From: CAYVTV01 sp964563105
GTDB taxonomy: Bacteria > Bacteroidota > Bacteroidia > Bacteroidales > GCA-2748055
DNA length: 23,855 nucleotides
Reading direction: 5' to 3'
NCBI GenBank assembly: GCA_964563105.1
Contig: CAZLXM010000059.1
Location: forward strand, 1 to 23,855
Shown: positions 17,567 through 23,855 of the stretch, one piece after another
How the letters are laid out: each line of letters starts with the position of its first letter
Numbering within the stretch: the first letter of the stretch is position 1
Position numbers and translations under genes: made by a program
Notes under the pieces: generated by a model
What the model was told of the DNA's origin: nothing
What the model saw: the letters and a program-made list of their open reading frames with translations, nothing else
The model's database searches: none

Positions 17567-20500
17567 ATGAATAATACATATATCAAAATATTATTCCTCC
17601 TTCTCTTACTGGCATTGCTTTCCCCTTTAAAAATTTATTCTCAAAAAGCTAAAGAAGAAGAGAAGAAAATAAGAATCATAGAATCTTTTGTAAAAGATGA
17701 AAACGGCTCTCCGATTAGAGGGGCAATCGTTTATGGCGATGGTGGGGCAGTGTATGCCATAACAGATGCTTCCGGAAAGTTTTCATTGTCTGTCCCGGAC
17801 CGAAGTAATCTCCTGATTGAGGCTGCTGATTATGAATCTCGTTTAATCCAGCCTTCAGAATATATCAGCCTTGCAGAATTTACATTGAAAACTTCACCCT
17901 TAAAATATGGAGAAAAAGATTTGGCAAATATTGCTTTCGGAAAAAAGAAAAGAGGTGATCTGGTCAATGCAGTAAGCACTTTTAATGCAAAAGACCTGGT
18001 TGAATTTGATTATAACCAGAGTATAGCCGAAGCTATTTCAAGACAAATTCCCGGCCTTTATCATAGTGGCAGTATAAGAAACTATGGTACAGCCCTTACG
18101 ATAGTTGACGGACTGCCAAGAGATATTTCCTCAATTAAAATGTCGGAAGTTGAACAGGTTACAGTTTTAAAAGATTTGAATTCATCATTGCTTTATGGAA
18201 GCGCAGCAGCAAATGGCGTAATCCTGGTAACTACTAAAAGAGGGGAAGCTTTTAAAAGAAAAGTCAATGTAACTGGTAATTATGGAATTTTACAACCAAG
18301 AGCATTACCAAAATATCTCGGATCTGCCGAATATATGAAACTTTTCAACGAAGCAAGGCTTAATGATGGATTATCAGCATTATACAGCCAGACAGATATT
18401 GACAATTATACAACAGGAAATGAATATCGTTATCCCTCTGTTGATTGGTATTCTGATAATTATCTCAAACCTTTCAAACCGTATTGGTCAATAGTTACTG
18501 AATTATCTGGTGGTAATGAAAATGCTCAATACTATACTAATATTGGATGGGATCAGGAAGGAACCTTACTGAACTTTGGAGAAGGGGCTAATAGTAAAAG
18601 AGACCGGTTTAACGTCAGAGCTAATGTTGATCTTAAAATTATCGACTGGATAACAACTGCTATTGATGTTGTGGGTATATTTGATAATACAAAAGGCCCG
18701 ACAGGCGCTAATTACTGGAGTAGTGCTGCAACCATGAGGCCTAACCTGTTTTCTCCATTAATCCCGATAAATCTTATTGATCCGGATAATGCATTATTAT
18801 TAGGCCGTAAAAATGATGTTGAGGGAAAGTATTTACTTGGGGGAACCTCAACTTATCAAACAAATGCCATAGCAAGTAGCTACTCAGGTGGAACTAACAC
18901 GAATATTAAGCGTACTTTTTCACTGAATAACAGGGTAGATTTCAATCTTGATAATTTTGTTAAGGGTTTGGGATTTCATACAAACCTCAGTTTTGACTTT
19001 TACACCTCATTCGATCAGAGTATTCAAAACAACTATGCAACTTATCTGCCCACATGGCTTGCTTCGGATAATAAAATAACAAATTTAACTAAGTATGGGG
19101 CTGATGCCAGACCGGGTATTCAGAATGTGCTAAATGGATATTACACCAGAAGATTTGGCTTTTATGGCATGTTCGATTATGACAGGACTTTTGGCGAAAA
19201 TCATAACCTTGCAGGAGCATTATTGTTGTATGGTAATACTTATAACTGGGAAGGAAATCTTCAGGCAGCTAAAAACTCTAACCTGGGACTTAGATTGAAT
19301 TATTCGTTCAGAAAAAAATATATGATAGATTTTAGCAGCACTTATGCAAATTCAGTTAAATTACCTAAAAGTACCCGGCTGGGATTTTCCCCTTCCCTGG
19401 GGGCTGCATGGATCTTAAGCAGGGAAGGTTTCATGTCATCGATATCAGCAATTGATTTCCTGAAATTACGGTTTTCTGTCAGCGATATATGCACTGATGA
19501 AGGAATTGGGGGATATTATTTTTGGGAAGATGTTGTTTACCGGACAGGTACCTGGTACTGGTTTGAAACAAGCTGGTATAATGTAGGAACGAGGGCACGT
19601 TACGGTCCAAACCCAAATTTGTCATGGGAAAAACGCAAAGATCTTAACTTTGGAATAGAAGGAGTATTTTTTAATAAATTACTTTCAGTTGACGCGAATG
19701 TTTTCACAAACCGATACTATGACATGATAACAAGAGCTTCAACTATTTATCCAAGCTTTTATTTAGATTTTATCCCCTATGATAATTTCGGAATAAATGC
19801 CTTTCGTGGAGCTGAACTTGGTATTACTTTAAACAAGAAAGTGGGAGATATTGATTTTAGCTTTGGTACTAACTTTTTATATGCTACTACCAAAGTAATT
19901 AAAAGAGATGAAATTTTCACTTATGATTACCAATACCGGAAAGGTAAACCACTTGCTGCTATTTTCGGATTGGTTGACAATGGATTTTATTCAGATGATA
20001 ATGACATAAGAAATTCTCCTCTGTCAGCTTTCGGTGGTGTTAAACCAGGTGACCTGAAATATAAGGACCAAAACAATGACAATATTGTAGATTCAGATGA
20101 TCAGATACAAATAGGGCGTTCTGATTCTCCATATTCTTTTGGGCTTAATCTTAAAATAGTATATAAAAACTTCACTTTATTCACCAGGGCCTCAGGTCGT
20201 ATTGGTGCTGATGGGATGTTGAGCAATGATTACTATTGGGTTGATGGTACAGATAAGTATTCAGAATTTATTTTAAACCGCTGGACTCCGGCAACGAGAG
20301 CCACTGCAACTTTTCCCAGGCTGACTTCGCTTGCAAGTTCAAATAATTATAGAAGCTCAACTTTCTGGCTTTACAATGCAAATAATCTGACAATTGATGC
20401 CATTCAGCTTACATATGATATGCCCGGATCAATTGTCAGAAATGCCAAAATGAAGAACCTCAAACTCTTTGTTAATGGATACAATCTGTTAATGATTGCC

Positions 20501-20584
20501 AGGAATAAGGATATCATGGAATTAGCTATTGGAGCTGAACCTTATTATCGTTCATTTTCAATAGGTTTAAAAACAGTATTTTAA
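17567..20584 (+). CDS. Atypical SusC/RagA-type TonB-dependent outer-membrane transporter
   Basis: A 1005-residue outer-membrane transporter from the ATG at 17567. The frame opens at 17531 (MVVHEKQFNLYN), but the signal peptide (MNNTYIKILFLLLLLALLSP, cleavage near YS-Q at 26) begins at 17567. A Lys/Glu-rich linker (KAKEEEKKIR) leads to the carboxypeptidase-regulatory-like domain at about 36-107 (AVYAITDASGKFSLSVP). The plug spans about 128-226 (TALTIVDGLPRDI, VTVLKDLNSSLLYGSAAANG, ILVTTKRG). The signature before the plug is degenerate: DLANIAFGKKKRG at about 118-130 in place of LDEVVVVGYGTQKK. The calcium-loop-like region also departs from consensus (DQNNDNIVDSDD). Its N-terminal layout matches the SusC at 665-3787, so the two form one subgroup. 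The start follows the SusD stop by 29 bp and the next SusD starts after 17 bp. Confidence 0.96.
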   Translation: MNNTYIKILFLLLLLALLSPLKIYSQKAKEEEKKIRIIESFVKDENGSPIRGAIVYGDGGAVYAITDASGKFSLSVPDRSNLLIEAADYESRLIQPSEYISLAEFTLKTSPLKYGEKDLANIAFGKKKRGDLVNAVSTFNAKDLVEFDYNQSIAEAISRQIPGLYHSGSIRNYGTALTIVDGLPRDISSIKMSEVEQVTVLKDLNSSLLYGSAAANGVILVTTKRGEAFKRKVNVTGNYGILQPRALPKYLGSAEYMKLFNEARLNDGLSALYSQTDIDNYTTGNEYRYPSVDWYSDNYLKPFKPYWSIVTELSGGNENAQYYTNIGWDQEGTLLNFGEGANSKRDRFNVRANVDLKIIDWITTAIDVVGIFDNTKGPTGANYWSSAATMRPNLFSPLIPINLIDPDNALLLGRKNDVEGKYLLGGTSTYQTNAIASSYSGGTNTNIKRTFSLNNRVDFNLDNFVKGLGFHTNLSFDFYTSFDQSIQNNYATYLPTWLASDNKITNLTKYGADARPGIQNVLNGYYTRRFGFYGMFDYDRTFGENHNLAGALLLYGNTYNWEGNLQAAKNSNLGLRLNYSFRKKYMIDFSSTYANSVKLPKSTRLGFSPSLGAAWILSREGFMSSISAIDFLKLRFSVSDICTDEGIGGYYFWEDVVYRTGTWYWFETSWYNVGTRARYGPNPNLSWEKRKDLNFGIEGVFFNKLLSVDANVFTNRYYDMITRASTIYPSFYLDFIPYDNFGINAFRGAELGITLNKKVGDIDFSFGTNFLYATTKVIKRDEIFTYDYQYRKGKPLAAIFGLVDNGFYSDDNDIRNSPLSAFGGVKPGDLKYKDQNNDNIVDSDDQIQIGRSDSPYSFGLNLKIVYKNFTLFTRASGRIGADGMLSNDYYWVDGTDKYSEFILNRWTPATRATATFPRLTSLASSNNYRSSTFWLYNANNLTIDAIQLTYDMPGSIVRNAKMKNLKLFVNGYNLLMIARNKDIMELAIGAEPYYRSFSIGLKTVF

Positions 20585-20601
20585 TTAAATAACATAAGAT
20601 C

Positions 20602-22356
20602 ATGAGATTATATAAAATATTATTTTTATTGGTAATTATCCTGATATCCATTGCCGGATGTGAAATATTTAGTCCGGAGCAGGATTTTCACCAAACTTTT
20701 GACAGAATTAATAAAGTTGAAGATCCGGAATATGCTCAGGGAGTTTTAAGTTCTGCATACGTAAGAATGCCGGTTAATAGCCTGGGTGTCAGTGATGTTG
20801 CAACAGATGACGCCGTAACCAATAACAAATTTGACAGCTTTCTTCGCATGGCTACAGGCGAATGGTCAGCAATTTATAACCCTGTAAGCAATTGGGATAA
20901 TAATTTACTAGCGATCCTATACATTAATAAATTCCTTACTTTCGTAGATAAAGTTACATGGAAGATCACTAGTCCTACGCTTACTGAATTGTATTCTAAA
21001 CGGCTAAAAGGTGAAGCTTATGCCCTGAGGGCACTTTTTAAATATCATTTGTTATATACATTTGGCAATGCCAGTATGGGGATACCTCTTTATAATAAAT
21101 TTATTGAACCAACTGACAACTTTAATATCCCAAGGGCAACATTTAATGAATCTATAGCGGATATATATGCTGATCTTGATCTGGCCCTATCTATTCTTAC
21201 CATGAATGACTACAAGGATATATCAGATGCAAGCCAACTCCCTTCCGGATATCAGACTTATACAGTCACAGATTATAACCTGGTTTTTGGCAGCCGTCAG
21301 AATCAAAATATGAGCGGACGAATAGCTAAGGCAATGAAAGCCCGTGTGGCCTTACTGGCTGCCAGTCCTGCATTTAATCCCTCGAATGATAATCTTTTAT
21401 GGACAAAAGCTGCAGAATATTCTGGTAATGTTTTGGATCTTAAAGGCGGAATAGGAGGTTTGGATCCTAATGGGCACAAATATTATTTACAGCAATTTGT
21501 GGATGTATTAAACATTGTCGCCGGGAAAGATCAGGATGAAATGTTGTGGAGAGGTTATGTTTACACTAATAATGTAAGAGAGTCTGCAAATTATCCTCCT
21601 TCTTTATTTGGGTTGGCAAGAATTAATCCAACACAAAATCTTGTTGATGCATTTCCAATGACAAATGGCTACCCTATTGATCACCAATTAAGCCAATATA
21701 ATCAGGCTGACCCATATATTAATCGTGATCCCAGATTGTCGCTATACATTTGTTATAATGGCAACAAAATTTCAAATGTAACAATAAAGACAGGAATTGG
21801 CGGAGGGACTAATGCCAAAGATTCACTTGAAACTTCAACAAGAACAGGTTATTATTTAAAAAAGCTTCTCAGGGAAGATGTGAATATGAACCCTGTTTCT
21901 GTAAATACTAAAAAACATTATGATGCAAGGATAAGGTACACAGAATTATATCTTATTTATGCTGAAGCTGCAAATGAAGCATGGGGGCCTGATGGAACAG
22001 GCTCGTTTAGCTTTTCAGCACGCGATGTAATCGGTGCAATCCGTAAACGCGCCGGAATATCTCAGCCTGATCTCTATCTTAATTCTATCGATAACAAAAA
22101 CGATATGAGAACATTAATAAGAAACGAAAGAAGACTTGAGCTTTGTTTTGAAGGATTTCGTTTCTGGGATCTTCGCAGATGGAAAGCAGACTTGACTGTA
22201 CCTGCAATGGGTGTAAATATCAACAATGAAGGCACAGTATATAATTATGTGAAGGTTGAGGATCGTTTGTATAATAATGATTATATGCACTACGGGCCTT
22301 TGCCATATAATGAAGTACTAAAATTCCCTGCCTTGGAACAAAATCCAGGCTGGTAA
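20602..22356 (+). CDS. SusD/RagB-type glycan-binding lipoprotein
   Basis: A 584-residue lipoprotein with lipobox SIAGC (Cys20), partner of the SusC ending 17 bp upstream. Family signs: RLKGEAYALRALFKYHLLYTFG (TPR-like core, quoted as RLKGEAYALRALF and KYHLLYTFG), RYTELYLIYAEAANEAWGP, DVIGAIRKRAGI, NERRLELCFEGFRFWDLRRW, and the terminal LEQNPGW. The ATDDAV motif near residue 70 and the following MATGEW stretch match the SusD at 3800-5617 (ATDDAV, LATGSL). This places both in the subgroup that accompanies the atypical SusC proteins. The residues after the lipid-bearing Cys (EIFSPEQDF) are less acidic at the start than in the other SusDs. A lipoprotein gene follows after 38 bp. Confidence 0.96.
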   Translation: MRLYKILFLLVIILISIAGCEIFSPEQDFHQTFDRINKVEDPEYAQGVLSSAYVRMPVNSLGVSDVATDDAVTNNKFDSFLRMATGEWSAIYNPVSNWDNNLLAILYINKFLTFVDKVTWKITSPTLTELYSKRLKGEAYALRALFKYHLLYTFGNASMGIPLYNKFIEPTDNFNIPRATFNESIADIYADLDLALSILTMNDYKDISDASQLPSGYQTYTVTDYNLVFGSRQNQNMSGRIAKAMKARVALLAASPAFNPSNDNLLWTKAAEYSGNVLDLKGGIGGLDPNGHKYYLQQFVDVLNIVAGKDQDEMLWRGYVYTNNVRESANYPPSLFGLARINPTQNLVDAFPMTNGYPIDHQLSQYNQADPYINRDPRLSLYICYNGNKISNVTIKTGIGGGTNAKDSLETSTRTGYYLKKLLREDVNMNPVSVNTKKHYDARIRYTELYLIYAEAANEAWGPDGTGSFSFSARDVIGAIRKRAGISQPDLYLNSIDNKNDMRTLIRNERRLELCFEGFRFWDLRRWKADLTVPAMGVNINNEGTVYNYVKVEDRLYNNDYMHYGPLPYNEVLKFPALEQNPGW

Positions 22357-22394
22357 TTTTACTTAGTAATATAGCTAATACTATTTTATAAGAT

Positions 22395-23414
22395 ATGAAG
22401 AAATTATTAATAATATTAATTTTAGCTACCGGACTGGTCGCTTGTAAAAATGCAAACATAGAGTTTGACGATTATATTTATACTGCAGGATATTTCCCAT
22501 ACCAGTACCCGGTAAGGACCATTATATTGGGAGATTATATTTATCCTAATGAAATAGATAATGAGGGGAAGTTTTTGATATCTGTCGCCATGGGTGGTGT
22601 TTATAAAAACACTCAAAATAGAATATTCAATGTTGAACTTGCTCCAAATCTTTGTGATAATATTAAATTTTCCTCAACTGGCGATACTATTCGTCTAATG
22701 CCTTCATCTTATTATACCATTGCCACTAATCAAATAACAATACCACCCGGTAAAGTAAATGCTGGAGTGGAAGTACAGCTAAAAAATGAATTTTTCAATG
22801 ATACATTATCAACAAAACTGAGCTATGTTATTCCAATGCGAATAATAAATGCAGTAAATATTGATACGGTACTTCAGGGGAAAAGTGAAAAATCTAATCC
22901 TGATCCACGGTCGGCTGGTGATTGGATCATAACTCCAAAAAACTTCACAATGTTTGCGGTTAAATTTATTAACCCTTATCATGGTAAATATCTTCACAGA
23001 GGTGAAAGTACTGTTAAGGACGCATCTTCTAATATCATTGAAAGAACAACATACCGGGATAGATATCCTGAAAAAAATGAAATATGGAGCCTGGTTACAA
23101 TCAATAAGAATACCGTTACTGTAACCGGAATTTTGCGCTCCTCAATTATTACAGGGCCCTTTAAGATGAATCTCACATTTGCAAATGATGGTACCTGTAT
23201 TATTACAGAAGCGATAGATTCAGAACATACTATAACAGGAGGCGGAAAATTTGAAAAAAATGCAGAATCATGGGGCGGATCTAATCACAATGCAATATTT
23301 ATTAATTACCAGTTGACTTCAAACGGTAATACATATTTTGCTAAAGATACCCTTGCTGTAAGAGACAGAGGTGTAGTAATGGAGGTGTTTAATCCGGTTA
23401 TACTTGAACCCTGA
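22395..23414 (+). CDS. DUF1735-type surface lipoprotein, probable glycan-binding accessory (copy B)
   Basis: A 339-residue lipoprotein with signal peptide MKKLLIILILATGLVAC (lipobox LVAC, Cys17). The N-terminal domain (about 20-160) carries the DUF1735 pattern: YTAGYFPYQYPVRTIILGD, NEIDNEGKFLISVAMGGVYK, LPSSYYTIATNQITIPPGKV and GVEVQLKNEFFND. The C-terminal domain opens with INPYHGKYLHRGES and is beta-rich (IWSLVTINKNTVTVTG, FTFAND-like FANDGTCIITE), resembling BT_3044/DUF4361-type domains; that name is from memory. The LPSSYYT / IPPGKVNAGVEV / YVIPMRI block is nearly textbook for the family, so this copy looks more complete than copy A. It is expected on the cell surface beside the SusC/SusD pair upstream. 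It is the last gene of the unit; a 441-bp gap follows to the window end. Confidence 0.88.
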   Translation: MKKLLIILILATGLVACKNANIEFDDYIYTAGYFPYQYPVRTIILGDYIYPNEIDNEGKFLISVAMGGVYKNTQNRIFNVELAPNLCDNIKFSSTGDTIRLMPSSYYTIATNQITIPPGKVNAGVEVQLKNEFFNDTLSTKLSYVIPMRIINAVNIDTVLQGKSEKSNPDPRSAGDWIITPKNFTMFAVKFINPYHGKYLHRGESTVKDASSNIIERTTYRDRYPEKNEIWSLVTINKNTVTVTGILRSSIITGPFKMNLTFANDGTCIITEAIDSEHTITGGGKFEKNAESWGGSNHNAIFINYQLTSNGNTYFAKDTLAVRDRGVVMEVFNPVILEP

Positions 23415-23613
23415 TTAACTTTTATCATAATATAAAATAGAAAGAAAAAATTAAACGGAATAAACGTATTTCCATCCTTTTAAGGAAAATGACATTAGAA
23501 GGATTTTAAGCACTTTTCCAATATAATTAAAAAGCATATTAAATTATGGTTTGGAAAGAAATTAGAGTTGGTTAATACAGTTAATTCTGAAAAGGGCAAA
23601 ATTATCAATTTCA

Positions 23614-23630
23614 GCCAAATTAAATTTGGC
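23614..23630. promoter_or_regulatory. 17-bp inverted repeat overlapping a -7-like element
   Basis: GCCAAATT (23614-23621) and AATTTGGC (23623-23630) are exact inverted repeats around a single A. The right part contains TAAATTTG (23621-23628), which fits the TAnnTTTG -7 consensus. No TTTG is present about 20 bp upstream. It could be an operator sitting on a promoter, or chance in AT-rich DNA. Confidence 0.3.
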
Positions 23631-23640
23631 CAGTTAAAAT

Positions 23641-23855
23641 ATTTCCTGATGAAATCCCCATAAATTATCGCTCACAAAAGAGAACAATGATATTTGGCGG
23701 CTTCATTTGGAAACCTTTTTTCACAATAACATAAATAAATTATTTTCTGATGAAATTTCCATGTACTATCGTTCACAACAAGAAAATGAAAATATTTGAG
23801 GGTTCCATCAGAACGACGTGAACAACAATAATATAACTAAAATATTTTCTGATGA
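23641..23855. repeat. Tandem direct repeats, period about 101-102 bp, continuing past the window
   Basis: Copies start at 23641 (ATTTCCTGATGAAAT), 23742 (ATTTTCTGATGAAAT) and 23844 (ATTTTCTGATGA, cut by the window end). The first two align over their full length with one single-base gap and about 32 mismatches by hand count. Similarity is strongest over the first 40 bp and at the ACAATAA(C/T)ATAA end. In one frame the second unit is 34 codons long (TTT TCT GAT GAA...). Mismatches there avoid second codon positions (about 4, against 14 each at the first and third). Copy 1 has a one-base deletion and copy 2 an in-frame TGA in place of TGG. The array may therefore be a decayed repeat-containing coding sequence, or a non-coding element. 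Confidence 0.75.

Larger units (their letters stand above)
23415..23855. other. Non-coding or degraded stretch at the right edge
   Basis: No intact gene is seen on either strand in these 441 bp. The first 200 bp are AT-rich with only a weak hairpin candidate (TTTCC...GGAAA around 23469-23488). A 17-bp inverted repeat (23614-23630) and a tandem repeat array (from 23641) are listed separately. The promoter of whatever gene lies to the right may be here. Confidence 0.6.

Noticed and set aside
23641..23855. CTGATGA at the start of each right-edge repeat, as in the hammerhead ribozyme core.
   Set aside because: I looked for stem II followed by GAAA and for flanking stems I and III in both full copies and could not form them.
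1..23855. Search by eye for CRISPR arrays, tRNA or rRNA genes, insertion-sequence ends and transposases.
   Set aside because: None seen. The only tandem repeats have periods of about 101-118 bp without regular spacers, and no transposase-like protein is encoded.

Overview
The window comes from an AT-rich member of the Bacteroidota. The evidence is three complete SusC/SusD-type outer-membrane pairs plus the end of a fourth SusD, Bacteroidota-type lipoproteins, very AT-rich start regions without strong Shine-Dalgarno sites, and matches to the TAnnTTTG -7 promoter element. I cannot place it below phylum with confidence. Every gene lies on the + strand. The whole window is the interior of a large polysaccharide utilisation locus (PUL) that continues past both ends.

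Layout: (1) The end of a SusD lipoprotein (1-638) is followed by an atypical SusC (665-3787), its SusD (3800-5617) and a DUF1735-type surface lipoprotein (5637-6608). All are closely spaced and look like one transcription unit. (2) A 422-bp non-coding gap carries a perfect 20-bp palindrome (6915-6934). (3) Two paralogous exported GH31 alpha-glycosidases follow (7031-9448 and 9473-11866). (4) A 589-bp non-coding gap holds a candidate promoter and a tandem duplication with a 118-bp offset. (5) A second five-gene unit follows: canonical SusC (12456-15716), SusD (15735-17537), atypical SusC (17567-20584), SusD (20602-22356) and a second DUF1735-type lipoprotein (22395-23414). (6) A 441-bp gap contains a 17-bp inverted repeat and roughly 101-bp tandem repeats that run off the window.

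Working model: each SusC/SusD pair is a TonB-driven glycan importer with its surface lid. The two DUF1735-type lipoproteins are probably surface glycan-binding accessories. The two GH31 enzymes would trim imported oligosaccharides, most likely in the periplasm. The order SusC-SusD-atypical SusC-SusD-DUF1735 lipoprotein on the right appears mirrored in gene order on the left (SusD-atypical SusC-SusD-DUF1735 lipoprotein). This suggests an old duplication of a five-gene uptake module around the GH31 pair. No regulator, endo-acting enzyme or mobile element is visible, and the substrate cannot be named from this window. The least ordinary points are the GH31 active-site motifs, the degenerate plug-entry motif of two SusC proteins, and the two unrelated intergenic tandem repeats.
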